Shown in pieces: positions 28,528-37,395 of a stretch of DNA of 64,000 nucleotides (positions within the stretch are counted from its first letter, which is position 1; the number at the start of each line of letters is the position of its first letter). Source of the DNA: VFBF01 sp964530695. GTDB lineage: Bacteria; Pseudomonadota; Alphaproteobacteria; Caulobacterales; Aquidulcibacteraceae. Location: assembly GCA_964530695.1 (NCBI GenBank), contig CAZGYQ010000004.1, positions 1 through 64,000 on the forward strand, written 5' to 3'. The translations under genes and the position numbers were made by a program. The notes under the pieces are model-generated. The model made no database searches. It worked only from the letters and a program-made list of their open reading frames with translations, and was not told where the DNA came from.

Positions 28528-28598
28528 GCAGGGAGCGCGGGCCTTCAGGCCCGCAAACCGTCGAAAGTGATGCGGGCCTGAAGGCCCGCGCTCCCTGC
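28528..28598. repeat. REPIN-like palindromic doublet (family A, copy 2)
   Basis: A perfect 28-base inverted repeat (28528-28555 against 28571-28598) with a 15-base spacer. Each arm contains its own hairpin: GCGGGCC-TTCA-GGCCCGC. It begins two bases after the TAA of the preceding gene and ends seven bases before the end of the convergent thiolase gene, so it may also end transcription in both directions. Same layout as 14807 and 31608. Confidence 0.9.
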
Positions 28599-28605
28599 TA
28601 TCTTG

Positions 28606-29793
28606 CTACTGATAGACTTCAAACAACCCCGCAGCGCCCATGCCGCCGCCGATGCACATGGTCACCACGGCGTACTTCGCCTTGCGACGACGGCCTTCCA
28701 TCAGCGCGTGGCCGGTGCAGCGCGCGCCGGTCATGCCGAAGGGGTGGCCGATGGCGATGGAGCCGCCGTTGACGTTGTACTTCTCGGGATCGATGCCGAG
28801 CTTGTCGCGCGAGTAGAGGCACTGCGAGGCGAAAGCCTCGTTGAGCTCCCAGAGATCGATGTCGTCGACCTTGAGGCCGTGACGCGCGAGCAGACGCGGC
28901 ACCGCGAACACCGGGCCGATGCCCATTTCATCCGGCTGGCAGCCGGCGACGGCGAAACCGCGGAACGCGCCGAGCGGCTTCAGGCCGCGCTTTTCGGCTT
29001 CCTTGGCTTCCATGACGACGACGGCCGCCGCGCCATCGGAAAGCTGCGAGGCGTTGCCGGCGGTGATGAACTTGCCCGGGCCCTTCACGGGTTGCAGCGA
29101 GGCGAGGCCTTCAAGCGTGGTGTCGGGACGGTTGCACTCGTCCTTGTCGACAACGTAGTCGACGACGCTCTCGGCCTTCGTCGCCTTGTCGACGACCTTC
29201 ATCTTCGTCGCCATCGGCACGATCTCGTCCTTGAAGAGACCGGCGGCCTGCGCCGCCGCGATGCGTTGCTGCGAGCGCAGCGAATATTCGTCCTGGTATT
29301 CGCGGCTGATATTGTAGCGTTCGGCGACGATGTCGGCGGTGTCGATCATCGGCATCCAGAGCGCGGGGAACGTCCCCATCAGCTTCTCTTCGGTGAGCAT
29401 GTGGGTGTTCATCTTGCCGCTCATCTGTACGAGCGAGATGGATTCAACGCCCCCGCCAACAGCGGCGATCGCGCCTTCGCGGATATAGCCCGCCGCCATC
29501 GCGATGGCGTTGAGGCCCGAGGAGCAGAAGCGGTTGAGCGTGACGCCCGCGGTCGTGATCGGCAGGCCCGCCCACAGCGCCGCATTGCGCGCGACGTTGT
29601 GGCCCGTGGCGCCTTCGGGGCCGCCGCAGCCCATGAACACGTCCTCGATGATGTCCTTCTCCAGCCCCGAACGCTCGACGGCGTGCTGGATGGCGTGGCC
29701 GGCCATGGCCGCCCCGTGGGTGTTGTTGAAGCCGCCGCGCCCGGATTTGGCGAGCCCCGTGCGGGCATAAGATACGATAACCGCCTCGCGCAT
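28606..29793 (-). CDS. Acetyl-CoA C-acyltransferase (thiolase)
   Basis: 395 residues. The nucleophile is C90 in 'TLNRFCSSGLNAIAMAAG'; 'SIAIGHPFGMTGARCTGHAL' provides the catalytic His, and 'MCIGGGMGAAGLFEV' the second Cys near the C-terminus. The active-site wording 'RFCSSGL' and 'GHPFGMTGAR' fits a degradative, FadA/FadI-like thiolase of fatty acid beta-oxidation rather than an acetoacetyl-CoA synthesis type. The start 29793 (MREAVIVSYARTGLAKSGRG) matches the family. A second thiolase with different motifs lies at 32474. Confidence 0.93.
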   Translation of the reverse strand: MREAVIVSYARTGLAKSGRGGFNNTHGAAMAGHAIQHAVERSGLEKDIIEDVFMGCGGPEGATGHNVARNAALWAGLPITTAGVTLNRFCSSGLNAIAMAAGYIREGAIAAVGGGVESISLVQMSGKMNTHMLTEEKLMGTFPALWMPMIDTADIVAERYNISREYQDEYSLRSQQRIAAAQAAGLFKDEIVPMATKMKVVDKATKAESVVDYVVDKDECNRPDTTLEGLASLQPVKGPGKFITAGNASQLSDGAAAVVVMEAKEAEKRGLKPLGAFRGFAVAGCQPDEMGIGPVFAVPRLLARHGLKVDDIDLWELNEAFASQCLYSRDKLGIDPEKYNVNGGSIAIGHPFGMTGARCTGHALMEGRRRKAKYAVVTMCIGGGMGAAGLFEVYQ

Positions 29794-29943
29794 GGCGCTG
29801 CCTCCTCAGGGTATGGCGTTCTTGGATCGGCGCACCCTAGGCGAGCCCCCGTGCTCACGGAAGCCCTGCCGTTCGCGTCAACGTAGCCTCTTGCGATGAC
29901 GCGCGCGGACCGACACTTTGCGCCGGCTCCAGCGGGGATTCAT

Positions 29944-31608
29944 ATGCCGAGCGACATCGAGATTGCGCGCGCCGCGCGCAAGCGGCCGATTGCGGACGTG
30001 GCCGCCAGGCTCGACATCCCCGCCGACGCGCTCATCCCCTACGGCGCGGACAAGGCCAAGATCGCCGCGCCGTTCCTGAAATCCCTCGGCGACCGCCCCG
30101 ACGGCGCGCTGGTGCTCGTCACCGCCGTCAATCCGACGCCCGCCGGCGAAGGCAAGACCACCACCACCATCGGCCTCGGCGACGCGCTCAACCGCATCGG
30201 CAAGCGCGCGGCGATCTGCATCCGCGAACCCTCCCTCGGCCCCTGCTTCGGCCAGAAGGGCGGCGCCACAGGCGGCGGCCACGCGCAGGTCATCCCGATG
30301 GAGGACATCAACCTCCACTTCACCGGCGACTTCCACGCCATCACCACCGCACACAACCTGCTCGCGGCGATGGTCGACAACCACCTCTACTGGGGCAACG
30401 CCCTCGACATCGATTCGCGCCGCGTCGTGTGGCGGCGCGTCATGGACATGAACGACCGCAGCCTGCGCGAGATCGTCACCTCGCTCGGCGGCAACGGCGC
30501 GCCAGCGGAAAGCGGCTTCGACATCACGGTGGCGTCCGAGGTGATGGCGATCCTGTGCCTGGCGAGCGATCTCGAGGACCTGCAGGCGCGGCTCGGGCGC
30601 ATCATCGTCGCCTACCGGAAGGATCGCACGGCGGTGACCTGCGCGGACCTGAAGGCCGACGGCGCGATGACGGCGCTGCTCAAGGACGCGATGCAGCCGA
30701 ACATCGTGCAGACGCTGGAAGGCAACCCAGCGCTGATCCACGGCGGCCCGTTCGCGAACATCGCGCATGGCTGCAATTCCGTGCTCGCCACGAAGAGCGC
30801 GCTGAAACTCGCTGACTATGTCGTGACGGAAGCGGGCTTCGGCGCCGATCTCGGCGCGGAGAAATTCTTCGACATCAAATGCCGCAAGGCAGGCCTTGCG
30901 CCGAACGCCGTGGTGATCGTGGCGACGATCCGCTCATTGAAGATGAACGGCGGCATGGCGAAGAACGCGCTCGGCGGCGAAGACCTCGAAGCGCTGAAGC
31001 GCGGGTGCGAAAATCTTGGCCGGCATCTGGAAAACATCGCGCTCTTTGGCGTGCCTGCGGTCGTGGCGATCAACCATTTCGTGCAGGACACGGCCGCGGA
31101 AGTCGCGCTGGTGCAGGACTATGCGCGCGCGCACGGCGCGGAGGCGATCCTGTGCCGCCACTGGGCGGACGGGTCGGCGGGGACGGAAGATCTCGCGCGC
31201 CGCGTGGTCGAGATCGTCGAGCGTGCCGAAGCGCGCTTCGCGTCGCTCTACGGCGACGGGCTTTCGCTGATGGAAAAGATCGAGGCGGTGGCGCGACGCA
31301 TCTATCGCGCCGACGGCGTCGTGGCGGACAAGGCGATCACCGACCGGCTCGCGCGCTGGGAGAAAGAAGGATTCCGGCGCCTGCCTGTCTGCATGGCGAA
31401 GACGCAGTACAGCTTCACCACCGACCCCACCCGCCTCGGCGCACCGACCGGCCACGAGGTGCGCGTCCGCGAGGTGCGCCTTTCCGCCGGCGCCGGATTC
31501 GTCGTGGCGATCTGCGGGGACATCATGACGATGCCAGGGCTGCCGAGGGCGCCTGCCGCGGAACGCATCGGCGTGGACGATGAGGGGTACATCGAGGGAT
31601 TGTTCTAG
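29944..31608 (+). CDS. fhs: Formate--tetrahydrofolate ligase
   Basis: 554 residues, standard length. The enzyme makes 10-formyl-THF from formate, THF and ATP, feeding purine synthesis and one-carbon pools. Motifs: P-loop 'TPAGEGKTTTTIGLGDAL', 'REPSLGPCFGQKGGATGGGHAQVIPMEDINLHFTGD', 'NHLYWGN', 'VTEAGFGADLGAEKFFDIKCR' and 'MPGLPRAPAAERI'. The frame is open from 29896, but ATG 29944 (MPSDIEIARAA) agrees with the family and is preceded by GGGGATT. Divergent from the thiolase gene. Confidence 0.96.
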   Translation: MPSDIEIARAARKRPIADVAARLDIPADALIPYGADKAKIAAPFLKSLGDRPDGALVLVTAVNPTPAGEGKTTTTIGLGDALNRIGKRAAICIREPSLGPCFGQKGGATGGGHAQVIPMEDINLHFTGDFHAITTAHNLLAAMVDNHLYWGNALDIDSRRVVWRRVMDMNDRSLREIVTSLGGNGAPAESGFDITVASEVMAILCLASDLEDLQARLGRIIVAYRKDRTAVTCADLKADGAMTALLKDAMQPNIVQTLEGNPALIHGGPFANIAHGCNSVLATKSALKLADYVVTEAGFGADLGAEKFFDIKCRKAGLAPNAVVIVATIRSLKMNGGMAKNALGGEDLEALKRGCENLGRHLENIALFGVPAVVAINHFVQDTAAEVALVQDYARAHGAEAILCRHWADGSAGTEDLARRVVEIVERAEARFASLYGDGLSLMEKIEAVARRIYRADGVVADKAITDRLARWEKEGFRRLPVCMAKTQYSFTTDPTRLGAPTGHEVRVREVRLSAGAGFVVAICGDIMTMPGLPRAPAAERIGVDDEGYIEGLF

Positions 31609-31720
31609 CGCCACCGGCCGGGAGCGCCGGCTTCCAGCCGGCATGCGATGGCGAACACGCGCAACAGCCTCCCAAGACGATACACTGTGCCGGCTGGAAG
31701 CCGGCGGTCCCGGTTGGCGC
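31608..31720. repeat. REPIN-like palindromic doublet (family A, copy 3)
   Basis: Left palindrome GGGAGCGCCGGCTTCCAGCC... (from 31620) and a mirrored right one ending GGCGGTCCCGGTTGGCGC at 31720. The hairpin arms here are GCCGGC-TTCCA-GCCGGC, unlike copies 1 and 2 (GGGCC/GGCCC), while the GGGAGCGC lead is kept. The first base overlaps the fhs stop and the last base overlaps the TAG of the leftward methyltransferase gene, so the element fills the gap between the two genes exactly. Confidence 0.85.
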
Positions 31721-32379
31721 TAATTGTTCACCCGCGCCACCAGCATCCCGTCGTACTTCTTCACGCCGACGGTCTGAACCACCGTCGCGCTGACGCGCGG
31801 CTCGTTCGCGATCAGGTCGATCATCCGGCGCACGCCGTCCACCTGAGAACTGTAGCCCGGCTCGACGACTTTCCCTTCGCGCACCACGTTGTCGACGATG
31901 ATCAGCGCGCCCGGCCGCGAGAGCTTGAGCGCCCAGGCGAAATAGTCGGCGTTGGATTCCTTGTCGGCGTCGATGAAGGAAAAATCGAACGCAGGTTCAC
32001 CCGCAAGCAGGGGCAGCGTGTCGATGGCCGGTCCGACACGGATGTCCACGCGGTCCGCGAGCCCCGCCGTCGCGATGCTCCCGCGCGCGACATCGGCGTG
32101 CTTCGGATCGATCTCCAGCGTCACGACCTTGCCGCCTTCGCCGACCGCGCGCGCGAGCCAGATCGCCGAATACCCGCCGAGCGTTCCCACCTCGAGTATG
32201 CGTTTCGCGCCAATGGCTTGCGCCATGAGGTTGAGCCACTTGCCGTGCGCCGGGGAGACGGCGATCTTCGGCAGCCCCGCCGCATCGCTCGCGGCAAGCG
32301 CCGCCTCCAGCGCCGCGTCGTCAGCGCCGAGGCGGTCCATGAAATAGGCGTCGACCTCAGACCAGCGATCCTGCGCCAT
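31720..32379 (-). CDS. Class I SAM-dependent O-methyltransferase
   Basis: 219 residues, O-methyltransferase family 3 (catechol/caffeoyl-CoA type). 'RILEVGTLGGYSAIWLARAV' (about 58-77) is the AdoMet-binding motif I, followed by 'VVTLEIDPKHADVA', 'FDFSFIDADKESNADYFAWAL' and 'IIVDNVVREGKV', which holds the metal/substrate residues. It should methylate a small catechol-like acceptor. ATG 32379 follows GGGAGAG. Its stop codon is part of repeat 31608, and repeat 32391 lies just upstream of the start. Confidence 0.92.
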   Translation of the reverse strand: MAQDRWSEVDAYFMDRLGADDAALEAALAASDAAGLPKIAVSPAHGKWLNLMAQAIGAKRILEVGTLGGYSAIWLARAVGEGGKVVTLEIDPKHADVARGSIATAGLADRVDIRVGPAIDTLPLLAGEPAFDFSFIDADKESNADYFAWALKLSRPGALIIVDNVVREGKVVEPGYSSQVDGVRRMIDLIANEPRVSATVVQTVGVKKYDGMLVARVNN

Positions 32380-32390
32380 GAAACTCTCCC

Positions 32391-32477
32391 GTAGGGTGGA
32401 TAGAGGCGAAGCCGAAATCCACCATACACACGACAATCGCAAACACGGTGGATTTCGCTGCGCTCAATCCACCCTAC
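32391..32477. repeat. TAGGGTGGAT palindromic repeat (family C, copy 1)
   Basis: Arms GTAGGGTGGAT...GAAATCCACC and GGTGGATTTCG...ATCCACCCTAC form a long inverted repeat of 87 bases. Its right end runs into the thiolase gene: read on the minus strand, the terminal TAG of the motif is the stop codon of that gene (32474-32476). It occupies the space between the thiolase stop and the methyltransferase ribosome binding site. Confidence 0.85.
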
Positions 32478-33655
32478 ACCAGCTCCAGCGCCACCGCCGT
32501 CGCTTCGCCGCCGCCGATGCAGAGCGAGGCGATCCCGCGCTTGGCGCCGCGCGCTTCGAGTGCGGCGATCAGCGTCGCCATGATGCGCGCGCCGGAGGCG
32601 CCGATGGGATGCCCGAGCGCGCAGGCGCCGCCATTCACGTTGATGACGTCGTGCGTGATGCCGAGGTCCTTGATCGCGATCATCGGGACGACCGCGAAAG
32701 CCTCGTTGATCTCGAAGAGATCGACGTCGCCCGTCTTCCAGCCCGCCTTGTCCAGCGCCTTCTTCATCGCGTGCACGGGCGCGGTGGTGAAGTAGGCCGG
32801 CGCGTGCGCGTGCGCGGCGGACGCCACGATGCGCGCGAGCGGCTTCAAGCCCCGGCGTTCCGCTTCCGACTGTTTCATCAGCACCAGGGCCGCCGCGCCG
32901 TCGGAGATCGCCGAGGCGTTCGCCGCCGTCACCGTGCCGTCCTTGTTGAAGGCGGGTTTCAGGGACGGGATCTTGTCGGGTCTGGCCTTGCGCGGCAGTT
33001 CATCGATGGCGACCTGCGTCTCGCCGTCGCGGCCCTTCACCGCCACCGCCGCGATCTCGCGCTTGAAGGCTCCGCTTTCGGTCGCCGCCTGCGCGCGGCG
33101 CAGCGTCTCGATGGCGTAGGCGTCCTGCGCCTCGCGGGTGAACTGGTATTCCTGCGCGATCATGTCGGCGTAGACGCCCATGGGTTTGCCGTCATAGGCG
33201 TCCTCGAGGCCATCGAGCGCCATGTGATCGAACAGCTTGTCGTGGCCGTACTTCTGGCCGGTGCGGTGCCTGGTCATCAGGAACGGCGCGTTCGACATGC
33301 TCTCCATGCCGCCGGCGATGACGATCGACACTTCGCCCGCGAGGATGGCGTTGCGCCCCATGATCGCGGCCTGCATGCCCGAGCCGCACATCTTGTTGAG
33401 CGTGGTGGCTTCCACCGAATCCGGCAGGCCGGCCTTGCGCCCCGCCTGCCGCGCCGGCGCCTGGCCCTGGCCGGCGGGCAGCACGTTGCCCATCACGATC
33501 CAGTCGACGTCCTCGCCCTTCACTTTGGCCTCGGCAAGCGCGGCCTTCACCGCCACCGCGCCGAGTTCATTGGCGGAGAAACCGCCCAGATCCCCCATCA
33601 GCCCGCCCATCGGCGTGCGCGAGAGACCGACGATGACAACCGGATCTTTTTCCAT
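32474..33655 (-). CDS. Acetyl-CoA acetyltransferase (thiolase)
   Basis: 393 residues. Nucleophile C90 in 'TTLNKMCGSGMQAAIMGRNA', His in 'NVNGGACALGHPIGASGARI', C-terminal 'CIGGGEATAVALELV'. The 'NKMCGSGM' and 'GACALGHPIGASG' wording is that of acetoacetyl-CoA thiolases (AtoB/PhaA type), which join or split two acetyl-CoA units. No phaB or phaC is nearby, so a role in ketone-body or branched-chain catabolism is as likely as polymer synthesis. Its stop codon belongs to repeat 32391. Confidence 0.94.
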   Translation of the reverse strand: MEKDPVVIVGLSRTPMGGLMGDLGGFSANELGAVAVKAALAEAKVKGEDVDWIVMGNVLPAGQGQAPARQAGRKAGLPDSVEATTLNKMCGSGMQAAIMGRNAILAGEVSIVIAGGMESMSNAPFLMTRHRTGQKYGHDKLFDHMALDGLEDAYDGKPMGVYADMIAQEYQFTREAQDAYAIETLRRAQAATESGAFKREIAAVAVKGRDGETQVAIDELPRKARPDKIPSLKPAFNKDGTVTAANASAISDGAAALVLMKQSEAERRGLKPLARIVASAAHAHAPAYFTTAPVHAMKKALDKAGWKTGDVDLFEINEAFAVVPMIAIKDLGITHDVINVNGGACALGHPIGASGARIMATLIAALEARGAKRGIASLCIGGGEATAVALELV

Positions 33656-33680
33656 GGGGGGCTCCTTTTTCGACCTATGT

Positions 33681-33714
33681 TAGGGTGGATGGAGCGCAAG
33701 CGAAATCCATCCTA
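33681..33714. repeat. TAGGGTGGAT palindromic repeat (family C, copy 2, short form)
   Basis: TAGGGTGGATGGAGC...GAAATCCATCCTA, a 34-base hairpin with the same sequence as the ends of the element at 32391. Again the terminal motif, read on the minus strand, provides the TAG stop of the gene upstream (33712-33714). It separates the hydrolase from the thiolase start at 33655. Confidence 0.8.
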
Positions 33715-34476
33715 CATCACAAAATCCACGATCCGCTCCACCACGCTCGGGTCCTGCGCGATCATGCGGTGACCGAGTCCGTCGGTCAGCGCGAGTTCCG
33801 CGCCGGGCCAGACGTCCGCGAGTTCCTGCGCGCCCTTGCAATCGCACGCATCGTCATCGAGCGAATGCAGGATGAGCGCCTTCGCCGTCATCGCCGGCGC
33901 GGCGCGGCGCAGGTCGAACCAGTCGACCGGCTTGCCGACTTCGGCCTCGTAGGTGGCGAAGATCTGTTCCACGACGTCCATGGAAATGTCGTTGCGCTCG
34001 GCGATGCGGATGATCTGCCCGCGCTGGTGCAGCGCCGAGGCGATAAGCACCACGCGCTCCGGCGCAAGGCCATGCTCCTCGATCGCCGTGACCGTCACCG
34101 GGGAGCCGAAGGAGTGCGCGACGACCGCATCGATCGGCCCCATCGCGGCGGCCACGTCCGCCACGGCCTTCGCCGCCGCCAGCAGCGGCGCGCGCTCGCC
34201 TTCGGAATAGCCGTGTCCCGGCAGGTCGAGCGCCACGACCGCGCGGCCGATCATCGAGAGCTGGTCGATCAGCGGCGTCCAGAGGCTGTTGTCGTCCTCC
34301 CAGCCGTGCACCAGCAGGACAGCGGGCCCCTCGCCCAGGCGCCAGGCGGCGATGCCGCCGATCATCCGGTGGTCGGCGTCCACGAGCCCCGGCGCAATCC
34401 GCGGCCGCGCACGCCGGCGCGGATAACCGAGGTTGCGGGTGAATTCGCGGGCGCGGGCGGCGACGTCTTCGGACAT
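33712..34476 (-). CDS. Alpha/beta hydrolase
   Basis: 254 residues of the alpha/beta-hydrolase fold. 'AVLLVHGWEDDNSLWTPLID' holds the oxyanion region, 'ALDLPGHGYSEG' is the usual loop, the nucleophile elbow is 'VVAHSFGSPV' with S122, and the triad can be completed by Asp in 'HSLDDDACD' and His in 'GLGHRMI'. The elbow A-H-S-F-G differs from the common G-x-S-x-G at its first position. Substrate unknown. The start 34476 gives the full N-terminal helix. It is 71 bases from the divergent GH13 gene. Confidence 0.88.
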   Translation of the reverse strand: MSEDVAARAREFTRNLGYPRRRARPRIAPGLVDADHRMIGGIAAWRLGEGPAVLLVHGWEDDNSLWTPLIDQLSMIGRAVVALDLPGHGYSEGERAPLLAAAKAVADVAAAMGPIDAVVAHSFGSPVTVTAIEEHGLAPERVVLIASALHQRGQIIRIAERNDISMDVVEQIFATYEAEVGKPVDWFDLRRAAPAMTAKALILHSLDDDACDCKGAQELADVWPGAELALTDGLGHRMIAQDPSVVERIVDFVM

Positions 34477-34547
34477 GGGCGTTTGATGGGGCCGCGCGGC
34501 GCCGGCGTCAACGAGACCGAAACCAAAGCCGCTGCTAAGAAGGGTTT

Positions 34548-36167
34548 ATGACCCCTTCTGAACGCGCCGACTGGTGGAAACGCGCCGTCGTCTACCAGAT
34601 CTACCCCAAGTCCTTCCGCGACGCGTCCGGCGACGGGGTCGGCGACATCCGCGGCGTCATCGAGAAGCTGCCGTACCTGAAAGATCTCGGCGTCGGCGTC
34701 GCGTGGCTCTCGCCGATCTTCGCTTCGCCGATGATCGACAACGGCTACGATACGTCGGACTACTGCGCCATCAATCCGCTGTTCGGGACGATGGCCGACG
34801 CGGAGGAACTCGTCGAGGAAGCCAGGAAGCGCGACATCCGTATCGTGCTCGACATCGCGCTCAATCACACGTCGACGCAGCATCCATGGTTCAAGGACGC
34901 GCTCGCGCACGGGGACAAGCGCGACTGGTACTGGTGGCGTGGCGGCCGTTGCGGCGCGGCGCCGAACAACTGGCATTCGATCTTCGGCGGCCCGTCGTGG
35001 TCGCAACCGGACGGCGACGACCAGTTCTATCTCCACCTCTTCGACGAATCGCAAGCCGATCTCAATTGGGAAAACCCGGAAGTCCGCAGCGCAATCCACG
35101 AGGCGATGCGGTTCTGGCTCGACAAGGGCGTCGGCGGCTTCCGGCTCGATGTGGTGACGGTGATCTCGAAGGAGCCGGACCTGCGCGATGTGATCGATCC
35201 GCGCCCGGCACCGCTCTATCGCCACATCGCCGGCGGTCCGCGTCTGCATGAGTTCCTGCGCGAGATGCGCCGCGAGGTGTTCGCGCACTACGATTGCGTC
35301 GCCATCGGCGAGGCGCCGGGCGTCGATCCCGCGCGTGCGGCCAAGCTCGTCGATCCCGCCGATCCGATGCTCGACATGATCTATCACTTCGATCTCGTGG
35401 CGATGAACCCGGTCGTCGCGGGCACGTGGGATCGCGTGGCGTTCAAGCGCATCTTCTCGGCGTGGGACAAAGGCATCGGCGCGGACGGCTGGAACAGCGT
35501 CGTCGTCTCCAATCACGATCTCGGACGCATTTCATCACGCTTTGGAGACGGCTCCCCCGAGAGCGCCAAGATGCTGCTGATGCTGGTGCTGACGCAGCGC
35601 GCCACACCCTTCATCTATCAGGGCGACGAACTCGGCATGGTCAATGCGCCGTTCGACAACCTCGACGAGATCGACGACGTCTGGGCCAAGACCACCTACC
35701 GCCTCGCACGCGAGAAAGGCCGCGCGCATGAGGACGCCTTTGCGGCGACCGTGGCGATGACGCGCGACCACGCCCGCACGCCGTTCCAGTGGGACGCCAC
35801 GCGCAATGCGGGATTTTCCGAAGCCGAGGCGACCTGGCTCAAGGTCAATCCGAACCATGCAACGCTCAACGCCGCCGCGCAGACGCACGACGACGCCAGC
35901 GTGCGCGCGTTTGCGAAGCAGCTCATCGCGCTGCGGGCCGATCCGCTCTGGGTGTTCGGCGCGTTCGAGGATCTCGCGCCGGACGATCCGGACCTCTTCA
36001 TCTACGCCCGCACATACGAAGGCCGCCGCGCGGTCGTGGCGCTCAATCTGCACGGTGAGGCGAAGGCGCTACCCGCGTGTGCGCAGGCGCAGACGCCTAC
36101 GCTGCGCAATACCGGGACGGAGATTGCGTATCTGGCGCCGTGGGAAGCGCGCATCGTCCTCGCCTAG
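34548..36167 (+). CDS. GH13 family alpha-glucosidase
   Basis: 539 residues. The four GH13 conserved regions are visible: 'DIALNH' (102-107), 'GFRLDVV' with nucleophile D201, 'AIGEAPG' with acid/base E255, and 'SNHDL' with D324. 'YQIYPKSFRDASGDGVGDIRGV' at the start and 'QGDELGM' later are typical of oligo-1,6-/alpha-glucosidases rather than endo-amylases. The C-terminal beta domain is short. It should release glucose from small alpha-glucans in the cytosol; no signal peptide is present. Its last four bases overlap the end of the convergent mnmA gene. Confidence 0.92.
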   Translation: MTPSERADWWKRAVVYQIYPKSFRDASGDGVGDIRGVIEKLPYLKDLGVGVAWLSPIFASPMIDNGYDTSDYCAINPLFGTMADAEELVEEARKRDIRIVLDIALNHTSTQHPWFKDALAHGDKRDWYWWRGGRCGAAPNNWHSIFGGPSWSQPDGDDQFYLHLFDESQADLNWENPEVRSAIHEAMRFWLDKGVGGFRLDVVTVISKEPDLRDVIDPRPAPLYRHIAGGPRLHEFLREMRREVFAHYDCVAIGEAPGVDPARAAKLVDPADPMLDMIYHFDLVAMNPVVAGTWDRVAFKRIFSAWDKGIGADGWNSVVVSNHDLGRISSRFGDGSPESAKMLLMLVLTQRATPFIYQGDELGMVNAPFDNLDEIDDVWAKTTYRLAREKGRAHEDAFAATVAMTRDHARTPFQWDATRNAGFSEAEATWLKVNPNHATLNAAAQTHDDASVRAFAKQLIALRADPLWVFGAFEDLAPDDPDLFIYARTYEGRRAVVALNLHGEAKALPACAQAQTPTLRNTGTEIAYLAPWEARIVLA

Positions 36168-37327
36168 GCCGTCCGCGCGATCCAACCGCCGCCGAGCACG
36201 CGCATCGGCGCGTCCGCGTCATAGAGGACAGCCGCCTGCCCGGGCGCGACGCCTTCTTCGGCCTCATCGAGCGCGACGAACCACCCCGCACGCGTATCGA
36301 GCACGGCGGGAACCGGCGGACGCGTCGAGCGCACGCGCACGAGCACGCGCCGACCGTGGAGATCGTCTTCCGACGCCACGGCTTCGCCAATCCAGTTCAC
36401 GTCCTTGAGCGCGATGCGTTGCACCGCCAGTGCTTCCCGCGGCCCGACGATGACACGTTTCGCCTCGGCATCGAGGCGAACGACGAAGAGCGGCTCGCCT
36501 ACCGCGATGTTCAGCCCGCGCCGCTGGCCGACCGTGTAATGAATGACACCCTCGTGGCGCCCAAGCACACGCCCGTCCACATGCACGATCTCGCCCGCAT
36601 CGATGGCGCCGGGACGAAGCCTGGCGACAACATCGGCGTACTTTCCCGTCGGCACGAAGCAGATGTCCTGGCTGTCCGGCTTTTCCGCCACCGCGAGCCC
36701 GAACTCCGCCGCGAGCGCGCGCGTCTCCGTCTTCGGCAGTCCGCCCAGCGGAAAGCGCAGGAAGCCGAGCTGCGTGCGGGTCGTCGCGAAGAGAAAATAG
36801 CTCTGGTCGCGCGAGGGATCCGCGCCGCGATGCAACTCTGGTCCCGCAGCCCCGGGAACCCTTTGAACATAGTGACCCGTCGCCATGCAGTCGGCGCCGA
36901 GGTCGCGCGCGAGCCCAAGGAGATCCTTGAACTTCACCGACTGGTTGCACTTCACGCACGGAATCGGCGTCTCGCCGGCGAGGTAGCTGTCGGCGAAATC
37001 TTCCATCACCTGGTCACGGAAGCGGTTTTCGTAATCGAGGACGTAGTGCGGAACGCCCAGCATGTCCGCCACGCGGCGCGCGTCGTGGATGTCCTGCCCT
37101 GCGCAGCACGCGCCCGCCTTGTTCACCGCCGCGCCGTGATCATAGAGTTGCAGTGTGACGCCGATCACCTCGTAGCCCTCGCGCTTCAGCATCGCGGCGA
37201 CGACGGACGAGTCCACGCCGCCGGACATGGCGACGACGACACGCGTTTCAGAAGGCGACTTCGCGAAGCCGATGGAATTGAGCGGAGCGGGCGCTTCCGC
37301 GCCGGCCCGCATGGTGAGCGTGGTCAT
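36164..37327 (-). CDS. mnmA: tRNA 2-thiouridine synthase
   Basis: 387 residues. MnmA activates U34 of Glu, Gln and Lys tRNAs with ATP and inserts sulfur taken from the Isc/Tus relay. The PP-loop is 'VVAMSGGVDSSVVAAML' (32-48); the catalytic cysteine pair is C124 in 'PIPCVKCNQSVKF' and C223 in 'QDICFVPTGKY'; 'DPSRDQSYFLF' lies between them. The N-terminus is about 25 residues longer than in E. coli. The stop overlaps the convergent GH13 gene. Upstream (37328-37395) is the end of flgL, on the same strand. Confidence 0.96.
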   Translation of the reverse strand: MTTLTMRAGAEAPAPLNSIGFAKSPSETRVVVAMSGGVDSSVVAAMLKREGYEVIGVTLQLYDHGAAVNKAGACCAGQDIHDARRVADMLGVPHYVLDYENRFRDQVMEDFADSYLAGETPIPCVKCNQSVKFKDLLGLARDLGADCMATGHYVQRVPGAAGPELHRGADPSRDQSYFLFATTRTQLGFLRFPLGGLPKTETRALAAEFGLAVAEKPDSQDICFVPTGKYADVVARLRPGAIDAGEIVHVDGRVLGRHEGVIHYTVGQRRGLNIAVGEPLFVVRLDAEAKRVIVGPREALAVQRIALKDVNWIGEAVASEDDLHGRRVLVRVRSTRPPVPAVLDTRAGWFVALDEAEEGVAPGQAAVLYDADAPMRVLGGGWIARTA

Positions 37328-37395
37328 GGTTCTCCTCCCTCCGGGGTAAAGGCCCGGAGCGATGGAAACTCATGTAGCTTGGAAGTTCGCTTACG

